Shown here piece by piece: positions 51,977 through 60,193 of a stretch of 64,000 nucleotides of DNA. How positions within the stretch are numbered: the first letter of the stretch is position 1; the number at the start of each line of letters is the position of its first letter. The notes under the pieces were generated by a model. The model worked only from the letters and a program-made list of their open reading frames with translations. It was not told the DNA's origin and made no database searches. Where the stretch lies: the NCBI GenBank assembly GCA_947259985.1, contig CAMYOJ010000026.1, forward strand, positions 1-64,000, given 5' to 3'. The position numbers and the translations under genes were made by a program. This DNA comes from an uncultured Woeseiaceae bacterium. GTDB lineage: Bacteria; Pseudomonadota; Gammaproteobacteria; Steroidobacterales; Woeseiaceae.

Positions 51977-53039
51977 GAAGATCCTCTTCCTCGACCGTGA
52001 CGGTACGCTTATCGAGGAACCTGATGATTTCCAGGTCGACTCAGTGGAGAAGGTGCGGCTGGTTCCAGGCGTCATCCCGGCACTGCTGGAACTGGCGCAG
52101 CACGGTTTCCGTTTCATCATGGTCAGCAACCAGGACGGGCTGGGGACGGCTGCCTTTCCGCGCGAGCAATTTGAAGCCTGCCACGAGCACTCACTCAACC
52201 TGTTTACGAGCCAGGGCGTCGAATTCGACGAGATTTTCATTTGCCCGCATCTGCCCGAGGACAACTGCGACTGCCGTAAACCAAGAGCAGGATTACTGAG
52301 TCGCTATCTCGCTGCGACCGAAATCGATGTCGAGGCATCGGCCGTAATCGGCGACCGCGAAACAGACATGCAGCTTGCTGAGCGCATCGGCGTTCGCGGG
52401 ATCCTCGTCAATACCGAGGGCGCCATGACCTGGCCGCAAATCACCGAGCTGTTGTGTTACTCGGAGCGCATGGCCAGCTGTCGACGAGTGACCAACGAGA
52501 CAAACATCGAGGTCAACGTGAACCTGGATAGTGCGACATCCGTAGACGTTGACACGGGGATCGGCTTCTATGACCACATGCTCGAGCAGGTGGCGCGCCA
52601 CGGCGGCTTCAGCCTGTCGTTACAATGTAGCGGTGACCTTAATGTCGACGAGCACCACACGGTCGAAGATACCGCGATCTGCCTGGGAACAGCGCTGCGC
52701 AAGGCGCTGGGGAACAAGCTCGGAATTGACCGCTACGGATTCCTGCTACCTATGGACGAGAGCGAGGCCAGGGTGGCGCTCGACCTCTCAGGTCGACCGG
52801 CCTTCGAGTTCAAGGGTGATTTTCCGCGCGATAATGTTGGCGAGCTCTCGACCGAGATGGTCGAGCATTTCTTCCGGTCACTCAGCGAATCCCTGGGAGC
52901 GGCCCTGCACATCGAGGTTACAGGTCGTAATTCTCATCACATGGTCGAGGCTTGTTTCAAGTCGGTGGGACGCGCCTTGCGGCAAGCAATACGACGCGAT
53001 GGTACCGAGTTACCGTCGACGAAAGGGACGCTGGCTTGA
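51969..53039 (+). CDS. hisB: Bifunctional histidinol-phosphatase / imidazoleglycerol-phosphate dehydratase
   Basis: A 356-residue fusion. The N-terminal HAD phosphatase (about 1-160) has [20 protein letters not shown] with the nucleophile Asp and the zinc-ligand region [19 protein letters not shown]. The C-terminal dehydratase (about 165-356) has the two His-rich metal motifs [14 protein letters not shown] and [20 protein letters not shown]. It starts with GTG 51969 inside the hisC end. Length is almost that of E. coli HisB (355). Confidence 0.96.
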   Translation: MAEKILFLDRDGTLIEEPDDFQVDSVEKVRLVPGVIPALLELAQHGFRFIMVSNQDGLGTAAFPREQFEACHEHSLNLFTSQGVEFDEIFICPHLPEDNCDCRKPRAGLLSRYLAATEIDVEASAVIGDRETDMQLAERIGVRGILVNTEGAMTWPQITELLCYSERMASCRRVTNETNIEVNVNLDSATSVDVDTGIGFYDHMLEQVARHGGFSLSLQCSGDLNVDEHHTVEDTAICLGTALRKALGNKLGIDRYGFLLPMDESEARVALDLSGRPAFEFKGDFPRDNVGELSTEMVEHFFRSLSESLGAALHIEVTGRNSHHMVEACFKSVGRALRQAIRRDGTELPSTKGTLA

Positions 53040-53041
53040 GC

Positions 53042-53641
53042 ATGGGCTCAGTGGCGATCATCGACAGCGGCGGTGCGAACATCGCATCGCTGTTGTATGC
53101 CTTCGACAGGCTGGATACGCGTGCCGAGCTGACCACAAACGCGGACATGATTCGTTCCGCCAGCCGGGTCGTCCTCCCAGGGGTCGGCGCCGCGCGCGAT
53201 GCCATGGAGCGACTGCAAGACACGGGCCTCGTAGACGTCATTCGAAACCTTACCCAGCCTGTGCTGGGCATTTGCCTCGGAATGCAGCTACTTTGCGACG
53301 CATCGGAGGAAGACGATGTTCAATGCCTCGGCATCATCCCGGGCATCGCGGGCAGACTGCCGGTCGCTGAGGATTACCCTGTGCCGAACATGGGATGGTG
53401 CCAGACGCACTATGCCGGCCACAGCGGATTACTCGATGGTATCGATGATGGCAGCTACTTCTACTACCTGCACAGCTACGCGGTACCGCGAACGAGTAAT
53501 ACGCTCGCAACAGCTCAGCACGCGACCGAGTTCTCGGCCGTTATCGGCAAGGACAACTTCGTTGGAGCGCAGTTTCACCCGGAGCGATCGTCGGCGGCAG
53601 GTGCACGCCTGTTGCGGAATTTTGTGGACAAGGGCGTATGA
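53042..53641 (+). CDS. hisH: Imidazole glycerol phosphate synthase, glutaminase subunit
   Basis: A 199-residue class I glutamine amidotransferase that feeds ammonia to HisF. VLPGVGAARDAMERLQD, PVLGICLGMQLLCDAS with the nucleophile Cys, and VGAQFHPERSSAAG with the catalytic His-Glu are present. I use ATG 53042; a TTG at 53036 overlapping the hisB stop would add two residues. It overlaps hisA by 4 bp. Confidence 0.95.
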   Translation: MGSVAIIDSGGANIASLLYAFDRLDTRAELTTNADMIRSASRVVLPGVGAARDAMERLQDTGLVDVIRNLTQPVLGICLGMQLLCDASEEDDVQCLGIIPGIAGRLPVAEDYPVPNMGWCQTHYAGHSGLLDGIDDGSYFYYLHSYAVPRTSNTLATAQHATEFSAVIGKDNFVGAQFHPERSSAAGARLLRNFVDKGV

Positions 53642-54378
53642 AGATTATCCCGGCGATCGATCTCAAGGACGGCAATTGCGTACGCCTGTTCAAGGGTGAC
53701 TTCGAGAAGACCACGCATTACTCCTCGAATCCTGCCGGGATTGGCAAGCGCTTTTCCGAACTGGCTGTCAGCGATCTTCACATTGTCGATCTCGACGGTG
53801 CTCGGACGGGCGATCAGCATAACCGTGACATCGTTGCGGCGATCGCCTCAAACACGACACTTGACGTGCAGCTCGGCGGCGGCATTCGCTCGCGTGACGA
53901 CATCGAAAATTGGCAGCAGGTCGGCGTAAAGCGCTGTGTCGTCGGCAGCGTCGCCATCCGCGAACCGGAAGTCGTCTTTGGCTGGCTCGACAAATTCGGT
54001 CCGGACGCGATGGTCCTGGCGCTCGACGTGAAACTCTCCGCGGAGGATCTGCCGATACTGACAACCCACGGATGGACCAGGGATGCAAACGTGTCGCTGT
54101 GGCAATGCCTGGACCGCTACAGGGAACGGGGTGTACGCCATGTGTTATGCACGGACGTAGCGCGCGACGGGGCGATGACCGGTCCGAACTTCGCACTTTA
54201 CGAGGAGATTCTTTCGCGTTACCCGGGGCTCGAGCTACAGGCTTCGGGAGGCGTTCGGCATTGTTCCGACCTCGAGCATCTGCGCGATATCGGCGTGCCC
54301 GCCGCCATTACGGGCCGCGCTCTTCTCGATGGCGAGATTACGGCAGACGAGGTGGCATCATTCCGGCAAAACGCATAA
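53638..54378 (+). CDS. hisA: ProFAR isomerase
   Basis: A 246-residue TIM-barrel enzyme that opens the ribose ring of Pro[23 protein letters not shown] has the first catalytic Asp; [40 protein letters not shown] with the second Asp, and [20 protein letters not shown] complete the phosphate-binding loops. It overlaps hisH at its start and hisF at its end. Confidence 0.96.
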   Translation: MKIIPAIDLKDGNCVRLFKGDFEKTTHYSSNPAGIGKRFSELAVSDLHIVDLDGARTGDQHNRDIVAAIASNTTLDVQLGGGIRSRDDIENWQQVGVKRCVVGSVAIREPEVVFGWLDKFGPDAMVLALDVKLSAEDLPILTTHGWTRDANVSLWQCLDRYRERGVRHVLCTDVARDGAMTGPNFALYEEILSRYPGLELQASGGVRHCSDLEHLRDIGVPAAITGRALLDGEITADEVASFRQNA

Positions 54379-55127
54379 TCCCCTGTCTTGATGTTCGCGA
54401 CGGCGTGGTCGTCAAAGGCGTGCAGTTCCGCAACCATCGTGTCGTCGGCGATATCCTCGAACTTGCGAGGCGTTACTGTGACGAGGGCGCCGACGAACTC
54501 GTCTTCTATGACATCACGGCCAGTCCCGACGCGCGTACCGTCGACCGTGGCTGGATCACCAGGGTGGCGGCCGTCATCGACATCCCGTTCTGTGTGGCAG
54601 GCGGCATAAAGAGTGTCGCCGACGCGGAGGACGTGCTGAACAAGGGCGCCGACAAGATCTCGATCAACTCCCCCGCGCTAGCCGACCCGGAACTGATAAC
54701 GGCAATGGCGACGCGCTTTGGATCGCAATGTGTCGTGATCGGGATAGACAGCCGCGAGGAAAATGGCGACTACTTTGTTTACCAGTATACGGGCGACCCG
54801 GATAAGACCAGTGCGGCACAGCGCAGGACGCTCGATTGGGTTTGCAACGTGCAACAGCTGGGCGCTGGCGAGATTGTGCTTAATTGCATGAACCAGGATG
54901 GCGTTCGCAGTGGCTACGATATCGCGCAGCTGTCAAAAGTACGCGCCGCAAGCGACATTCCGCTGATTGCGTCAGGGGGTGCGGGAAGCATGCAGCACTT
55001 TGTCGACGTGTTTCGCGAGGCCAGGGTCGACGGAGCTCTGGCAGCGAGCGTGTTTCACAGCGCGGAAATCCCGATTCCGGATCTGAAATCACATCTCAAG
55101 GCCGCTAACGTGGCAATAAGAACCTAG
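54360..55127 (+). CDS. hisF: Imidazole glycerol phosphate synthase, cyclase subunit (apparent ATT start)
   Basis: A 255-residue TIM barrel that cyclises PRFAR with ammonia from HisH. The conserved N-terminus [20 protein letters not shown] carries the catalytic Asp; [37 protein letters not shown] and [17 protein letters not shown] (second Asp) follow. No ATG, GTG or TTG lies between the upstream hisA-frame shadow and this N-terminus. The best fit is an ATT at 54360 with gaggtgg placed 4-5 bp upstream; ATC 54357 is the alternative. E. coli HisF (258) begins at the equivalent residue. It overlaps hisA by 19 bp. Confidence 0.92.
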   Translation: MPAKRIIPCLDVRDGVVVKGVQFRNHRVVGDILELARRYCDEGADELVFYDITASPDARTVDRGWITRVAAVIDIPFCVAGGIKSVADAEDVLNKGADKISINSPALADPELITAMATRFGSQCVVIGIDSREENGDYFVYQYTGDPDKTSAAQRRTLDWVCNVQQLGAGEIVLNCMNQDGVRSGYDIAQLSKVRAASDIPLIASGGAGSMQHFVDVFREARVDGALAASVFHSAEIPIPDLKSHLKAANVAIRT

Positions 55128-55136
55128 GAAATCAAC

Positions 55137-55433
55137 GTGAGTAATCTGACCTTTCTCGGCAAGCTCGAGGCCATCGTGCTCGATCGCATGGAGAATCCGT
55201 CTGCTGGCAGTTATACGGCGAAACTCGTCGCGGCGGGCACAAAACGAGTTGCACAGAAAGTCGGCGAGGAAGGCGTCGAACTGTCTCTGGCCGCCGTGTC
55301 CGGAGATCGCGAAGAGATTATCGACGAGGCCGCGGACCTGATCTACCATTCCATCGTGCTGCTCGCGGAACGGGATATCCGCCTGTCCGAAGTCATCGCG
55401 AAACTCGAATCGCGGCATTCGAACCCGGCATGA
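55137..55433 (+). CDS. hisE: Phosphoribosyl-ATP pyrophosphatase
   Basis: A 98-residue all-alpha NTP pyrophosphohydrolase for step two of the pathway. KLVAAGTKRVAQKVGEEGVE and DREEIIDEAADLIYHSIVLL hold the metal-binding Glu/Asp residues. The start is a GTG at 55137, 9 bp after hisF. It is HisE alone: the HisI (phosphoribosyl-AMP cyclohydrolase) part fused in E. coli HisIE is missing, and no hisI is in the window. It ends the operon and overlaps a truncated gene on the other strand. Confidence 0.93.
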   Translation: MSNLTFLGKLEAIVLDRMENPSAGSYTAKLVAAGTKRVAQKVGEEGVELSLAAVSGDREEIIDEAADLIYHSIVLLAERDIRLSEVIAKLESRHSNPA

Positions 55434-55542
55434 CATCGGCAGCCCGGATATCGACCGGTTCCATCTCGTACTCGACGCCCGCCTCTTCCAGCATCCGGAT
55501 TGTGCGTTGCAAGCGTGTTTGCGGTGCCCAGTGCAGCTTCAT
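55393..55542 (-). pseudogene. Truncated glutathione S-transferase, N-terminal fragment
   Basis: A 49-codon frame translates as MKLHWAPQTRLQRTIRMLEE followed by AGVEYEMEPVDIR, which matches the start of the thioredoxin-fold domain of GST proteins (strand-helix-strand with the xWxPQTR active-site loop). After about 37 residues the likeness stops and the frame runs into the 3' end of hisE on the other strand, ending at 55393. Its ATG overlaps the lysC-lysA stop as ATGA and has a gggagg ribosome-binding site, so a coupled GST gene probably once followed lysA and lost its 3' part. It might still be translated. Confidence 0.6.
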
Positions 55543-58181
55543 ATAACGACCTCCCTTGCAACCTCGCGCCGGTTGTACTGCGAGCTCATGACGTATCCGT
55601 ACGCACCGGCATTTGCGATCAGGATAACGTCGCCTTCCCGGGTTGGCGGCAACAGTCTGTCGCTGCCAAGACGGTCACCTGTCTCACAGATTGGTCCGAC
55701 GATAGTGACCGTTTCGCTCGGCGCTTCTGCCGCACGAGTCAGGTTTACGATCTCGTGGTAGGAACCGTACAGGGCCGGGCGGATCAGCGAATTCATGCCG
55801 ATTCCGACACCAATGTAGCGCATTTCTCCCTTGCCCTTGGTCTGTGTGACGCGTGTCAGCAGCACGCCCGCGCGTGATACAAAGAAGCGTCCCGGCTCCA
55901 GCCACAACTTGTACTGCGGGTAGGTCTCCTTGATCTCCGCGAGCGTCTCATCAAGTCGCTTGAGGTCGAACGACGGATCACCCGGCTTCTCGGCGACACC
56001 CAGGCCGCCGCCCAGGTCGATCGTTGTGACGCCTGGAAATTCCTCCGCGATCCGCACGAGCTCGCCGGCGACGGTTCGCCAGTTGTTCGGGTCCAGAATC
56101 CCGCTGCCGCTGTGCGCATGTATGCCGATGACTTCGGCGCCCGAACTTTCGACGAGGCGTGCCAGTTCCTCCACCTCGAACTGCGGCACCCCGAATTTCG
56201 AGTGAACGCCTGCGGTCTTGACGTGTTCGTGATGCCCCCTGCCCTGTCCCGGATCGATGCGAACAAAGAGCCTCTGGCCCGCGAACAATTCGGGCCAGGC
56301 CTGCAACGGGTAGAGATTGTCCAGCGTGACCTGGAGCCCTTTGTCGAATGCCCAGGCGTATTCGTCGCGAGGTGCGAAATTCGGTGTAAACAGGATTCTG
56401 CCGCCGTCGAGGCCGGGAATAACCTCTTCCAGCCACTCTACCTCTCCTGGCGATACACACTCGAAGTCCACGCCTGTCGAATCCAGTGTGCGCAGCAACT
56501 CGGGATTGAAATTGGCCTTGACGGCGTAGAGTATCCGGTCGACGTTCTGCAGATCGACAAGGTTCTGCGCTGCACGAACGACGCTGTCGCGATCGTAGAC
56601 ATAGGCATTGCCCTGATCATTGGCGATCTGCAACAACTCCTCGCGTTTGTCGATCCACCACGCATCTGCGGTCTCCGCGACCGGGGCCGCTGCCGTGAAC
56701 AGTCGTTCCCAACTGGGGCCGAAGACGGCCGCAGATCCCTTTTTGCGAATGATCGACGCGTGCAGCTTGCTGACCAGCCGCGGCCCTTGTTGTTTGTCGA
56801 CAACGAAACTGAGGTTCAGATCATTGGCCGCCTGCGACATCAGGTGTATGCGCTCTTCCTCGAATACTTCGAGCGCCGGCGCGAGTCGCGGCATGATTGT
56901 GCGAATTTTGCGACCGACGAGACTGATAGCCGAACAGTTGCCGATCACCTGCACGCGACACAATTTCTCGAGATCGTGAATCAGTGAGTCTTCAACGTCT
57001 TCGGGCAACATCCCGTCGCTCGTGTCAATCGAGACCGTGACATTGGTTTCTGATGTGGAGACGAGATCGACCGAGACGCCGTTCTCGGCAAATGCAGCAA
57101 ACGCCTGCGCGAGAAAACCGACTTCCTGCCACATTCCGACCGAACTCATCGAAACCAGCGTCAGACCGTTGCGAATGCAAATACCCTTGACCTGAGGCTC
57201 GACCTCGTCAGTGACGGATGATATGACCGTACCGGCAATATCCGGAGATGTCGTGCTGCGAATGAACAGGGGAATATCATTGTCGCGTAGCGGCGAAATA
57301 CAACGCGGGTGCAAAACCGAGCTTCCAGCTGAGGCCAGCTCCTGGGCTTCGTCGTAGTGCAGTGCAACGAGCAACCTCGCCGATGGCACGACTCGTGGGT
57401 CGGCCGTGAACATGCCCGGTACATCGGTCCAGATCTCGAGTCTTCGCGCCTGGAGTCGCGCCGCGAAATAGGAGGCGGAGGTGTCGGATCCGCCGCGACC
57501 GAGCAGCACCGTGTCGCCCGCCCTGTTTCGGGCGATGAAACCCTGCGTCAGGATGACTTCACCTTGCGCCGCCAGTGTTTCTCGCATTGCCGGATCAGCG
57601 CTGTAGTCGCAGGTGGCCGACAAATAGGCGTTGACGGCATTGCGGCCGCTTCGTGAGCGGCTCGTTAGCAGGTCGCGGGCGTCAACCCAGGCGACGGGCA
57701 ATCCTGCCCTGGCGAGATACTCGGCACCGAGTCTTGTCGCCATGAGTTCGCCCAGCGAAAGAATTCTCACGCGCACCCGGACGCTGACTTCTCTGACCAG
57801 GCGAACGCCCGCGACGAGTTGCTCGAGTTGATGCAGGGAATCCTCCAGCAGAGGCCCGCCGTCCACGCCGAGCGCATCGGCCAGTTCCATGTGCTGATGC
57901 CTGATGCGATTCAACTTGTCCGATGCATCACCCGCCACGGCCTCTTCGAGCAGTTCCTCGAGCGCATTCGAGACGCCCCTGAGTGCCGAGTGAACGACGA
58001 CCGGCCGTAGGCCTTCGGCGAGCCTGCGGCGCAACAGTTCTGCAATTGTTTCCCAGTTTTCGGCCGTGGATACGCTTGATCCACCGAACTTCATTACGAC
58101 CCAGGGTGACTTGGCTACGTCATGCGGCGCCCCGAGCACGGCGCTGCCCTCGAATTCGGCTTCGCTAACTTGATTGGTCAA
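55539..58181 (-). CDS. lysAC: Bifunctional aspartate kinase / diaminopimelate decarboxylase
   Basis: An 880-residue fusion of the first and last enzymes of lysine synthesis. The N-terminal kinase (about 25-470) has WVVMKFGGSSVSTAENW, the LLGRGGSDTSASYFAARLQA stretch and C-terminal ACT domains (LVSMSSVGMWQEVGFLAQAF, IGNCSAISLVGRKIRTIMPR). The C-terminal fold-type III PLP decarboxylase (about 510-880) has RILYAVKANFNPELL (PLP Lys), GIHAHSGSGIL, TIDLGGGLGVAE, WLEPGRFFVSRAG and GPICETGDRL. Such fusions are known in Xanthomonas and Xylella. A terminator and leader ORF lie upstream. Confidence 0.95.
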   Translation of the reverse strand: MTNQVSEAEFEGSAVLGAPHDVAKSPWVVMKFGGSSVSTAENWETIAELLRRRLAEGLRPVVVHSALRGVSNALEELLEEAVAGDASDKLNRIRHQHMELADALGVDGGPLLEDSLHQLEQLVAGVRLVREVSVRVRVRILSLGELMATRLGAEYLARAGLPVAWVDARDLLTSRSRSGRNAVNAYLSATCDYSADPAMRETLAAQGEVILTQGFIARNRAGDTVLLGRGGSDTSASYFAARLQARRLEIWTDVPGMFTADPRVVPSARLLVALHYDEAQELASAGSSVLHPRCISPLRDNDIPLFIRSTTSPDIAGTVISSVTDEVEPQVKGICIRNGLTLVSMSSVGMWQEVGFLAQAFAAFAENGVSVDLVSTSETNVTVSIDTSDGMLPEDVEDSLIHDLEKLCRVQVIGNCSAISLVGRKIRTIMPRLAPALEVFEEERIHLMSQAANDLNLSFVVDKQQGPRLVSKLHASIIRKKGSAAVFGPSWERLFTAAAPVAETADAWWIDKREELLQIANDQGNAYVYDRDSVVRAAQNLVDLQNVDRILYAVKANFNPELLRTLDSTGVDFECVSPGEVEWLEEVIPGLDGGRILFTPNFAPRDEYAWAFDKGLQVTLDNLYPLQAWPELFAGQRLFVRIDPGQGRGHHEHVKTAGVHSKFGVPQFEVEELARLVESSGAEVIGIHAHSGSGILDPNNWRTVAGELVRIAEEFPGVTTIDLGGGLGVAEKPGDPSFDLKRLDETLAEIKETYPQYKLWLEPGRFFVSRAGVLLTRVTQTKGKGEMRYIGVGIGMNSLIRPALYGSYHEIVNLTRAAEAPSETVTIVGPICETGDRLGSDRLLPPTREGDVILIANAGAYGYVMSSQYNRREVAREVVI

Positions 58182-58212
58182 TTCATCACTCGATCAGCGT
58201 ATTAGTTCGGCC

Positions 58213-58246
58213 AAAAAAAAACCCGCAAGGATGATCCCGGCGGGTT
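58213..58246 (-). terminator. Intrinsic terminator in the lysAC leader
   Basis: On the minus strand a 7-bp perfect stem (aacccgc / gcgggtt, 58246-58240 and 58226-58220, loop of 13) is followed by eight T. It lies 32 bp upstream of the lysAC start codon, in the position of an attenuator. It could also simply end the ilvD transcript. Confidence 0.85.
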
Positions 58247-58250
58247 CGCT

Positions 58251-58292
58251 GACAAAGTCCGAGGCTTATTTTTAACTAGCCGGTACTTTGTC
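58251..58292 (-). promoter_or_regulatory. Leader hairpin preceding the lysAC terminator
   Basis: gacaaagtaccg (58292-58281) and cggactttgtc (58261-58251) form an 11-bp stem with one bulge. The 5' arm is the end of the short leader ORF (codons Asp-Lys-Val-Pro), so ribosomes on the ORF would control folding. It stands 4 bp before the terminator stem. Confidence 0.6.
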
Positions 58293-58343
58293 ACTCGCAC
58301 CCACGCACCTCTGGCGCGCCATATGTTTTATGTGTTTTTTCAT
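58272..58343 (-). CDS. Possible leader peptide of lysAC
   Basis: A 23-codon frame that begins M-K-K-H-I-K-H-M and ends D-K-V-P-A-S-TAA. Codons 2-8 contain three Lys, one Ile and one Met, all members of the aspartate family of amino acids. It lies between a good promoter (58401-58429) and the hairpin/terminator pair before lysAC. The ribosome-binding site is weak. The layout resembles peptide-coded attenuation, but three Lys codons is thin evidence. Confidence 0.45.
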   Translation of the reverse strand: MKKHIKHMARQRCVGASDKVPAS

Positions 58344-58400
58344 ACCGAGTATGTCGATACGTTGGCACATTACGTGGATGTCGTAAAAGATTACCGACGC

Positions 58401-58429
58401 AGTAGAGCGAACCTCGCGCCAAAGGTCAA
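58401..58429 (-). promoter_or_regulatory. Candidate promoter of lysAC
   Basis: On the minus strand ttgacc (58429-58424) and tctact (58406-58401) are separated by 17 bp. Five of six and four of six bases match consensus. It lies just past the ilvD stop and would give a leader of about 210 nt that contains the leader ORF, the hairpin and the terminator. Confidence 0.6.
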
Positions 58430-58441
58430 GTTTTGGCCCCA

Positions 58442-60130
58442 TTATTCGTCCCACGCAGGCGGAATCGTGACCGCCCCTTCGGAGGCCGAAGAGACCTCGT
58501 TGCGGTACTTGGCAAGAACTCCCGCCTTGACCGGGGATGCCGGGCGTTTCCAGGCAGACCGCCGACGCTCCAGTTCAGCGTCATCGACCTGCATGTTTAT
58601 CTCCTTGTTTTGCGCATCGATTTTGAGGATGTCGCCATCCTGAATCAGCGCAATCGGGCCACCAACGGCGGCTTCGGGCGCCACGTGACCCACGACGAAG
58701 CCGTGGCTGCCGCCCGAAAAGCGGCCGTCGGTGATGAGCGCGACGTCGGCCCCCAGGCCTTTGCCCATGATGGCCCCGGTCGGACTCAGCATTTCACGCA
58801 TGCCGGGAGCGCCCTTGGGCCCTTCGTAGCGGATGACGAGCACATCCCCGGCTACAACGGTATCGTCGAGAATCGCCTGCAGGGCCTCCTCTTCTGAATG
58901 GAATACGCGCGCGCGACCTTCGAAAAGCAGGCCCTCTTTGCCCGTGATCTTCGCGACTGCGCCCTCGGGCGCGACGTTTCCGTACAGGATAGCGAGATGA
59001 CTGTCGGGTTTTATCGGATCGTCGAAGTCGCGAATGATGTCTTGCCCTGCCGGGTAATCCGCAACCTCGGCGAGGTTATCGGCCAGGGTCTTGCCAGTGA
59101 CGGTCAGGCAATCGCCGTGCAGCAGCCCGTTGTCCAGCAGGCGTTTCATCAGGGGCTGGATTCCTCCAATCTCGATAAGCTCCGACATCAGGTACTTGCC
59201 GCTGGGCTTGACGTCGGCCAGCACCGGTACGCGTTCGCCAATGCGTGTGAAGTCATCGAGCGTCAGTTCGACGCCAGCCTCCCTGGCGATCGCCAGCAGA
59301 TGCAGGACCGCATTCGTCGACCCCGCGAGGGCAATCACAACAGAAATCGCGTTCTCGAATGCTTCGCGCGTCATGATGTCCAGCGGCTTGATGTCCTCGC
59401 GAATCAGGTTCATGACTGCCTGCCCGGCGCGCCGGCAGTCATCGAGTTTTTGATCCGAAATGGCTTCCTGGGCCGAACTGTTGGCGAGGCTCATGCCGAG
59501 CGCCTCAATTGCAGACGCCATCGTATTAGCCGTGTACATTCCTCCGCAGGCTCCGGGGCCGGGAATCGCGGTCTGTTCGACCTCGAGCAGCTCAGCATCG
59601 GATATGCTCCCGGCCGAGCATGCTCCCACGGCCTCGAAGACTGACACGATATCGCGCCTCTTGGCTCCAGGCCTGATGGTGCCGCCGTAGACGAATACCG
59701 AAGGTCGATTAAGCCTGGCCATTGCCATTACGCAGCCGGGCATGTTCTTGTCGCAGCCCCCGATCGCAATGACTCCGTCAAAGCCTTCGGCGCCTGCAAC
59801 GGCTTCGATGGAATCCGCGATGATCTCGCGCGATACGAGCGAATAGCGCATCCCCGGCGTACCCATCGAGATGCCATCGGAGACGCTAATGGTATTGAAT
59901 ACAACCCCTTTGCCGCCGGCTTCGCTGGACGCCCGGGCCGCCTCGTCGGCGAGCCCGTTGATGTGCATGTTGCACGGCGTCACCATGCTCCATGTCGAAG
60001 CAATACCGATCTGGGGGCGCTCGAAATCTTCTTCGGTGAACCCGACGGCCCGCAACATGGCGCGACTCGGCGCCTGTTCCACACCGTCTACAACAATGCG
60101 CGAATAGCGCCGCAGATCCTTATCGCTCAT
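58442..60130 (-). CDS. ilvD: Dihydroxy-acid dehydratase
   Basis: A 562-residue iron-sulfur enzyme that makes 2-oxoisovalerate and 2-oxo-3-methylvalerate. [20 protein letters not shown] and [20 protein letters not shown] contain cluster Cys residues; [20 protein letters not shown] and the C-terminal [20 protein letters not shown] are diagnostic. It is the shorter IlvD form. It is separated from ilvC-leu by 14 kb and is not part of that operon. It follows the kinase gene by 63 bp. Confidence 0.96.
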   Translation of the reverse strand: MSDKDLRRYSRIVVDGVEQAPSRAMLRAVGFTEEDFERPQIGIASTWSMVTPCNMHINGLADEAARASSEAGGKGVVFNTISVSDGISMGTPGMRYSLVSREIIADSIEAVAGAEGFDGVIAIGGCDKNMPGCVMAMARLNRPSVFVYGGTIRPGAKRRDIVSVFEAVGACSAGSISDAELLEVEQTAIPGPGACGGMYTANTMASAIEALGMSLANSSAQEAISDQKLDDCRRAGQAVMNLIREDIKPLDIMTREAFENAISVVIALAGSTNAVLHLLAIAREAGVELTLDDFTRIGERVPVLADVKPSGKYLMSELIEIGGIQPLMKRLLDNGLLHGDCLTVTGKTLADNLAEVADYPAGQDIIRDFDDPIKPDSHLAILYGNVAPEGAVAKITGKEGLLFEGRARVFHSEEEALQAILDDTVVAGDVLVIRYEGPKGAPGMREMLSPTGAIMGKGLGADVALITDGRFSGGSHGFVVGHVAPEAAVGGPIALIQDGDILKIDAQNKEINMQVDDAELERRRSAWKRPASPVKAGVLAKYRNEVSSASEGAVTIPPAWDE

Positions 60131-60193
60131 GCTCGAATGTGTGCTCCGCTGTATTGCCCGCTGGCGGGGCCGGAGCGGCAGTCTAGCAGCAAA

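Noticed and set aside
58251..58343. Lysine (L-box) riboswitch before lysAC
   Set aside because: An agaggtgcg stretch recalls the L-box 5' motif, but the remaining conserved segments and the needed length are absent.
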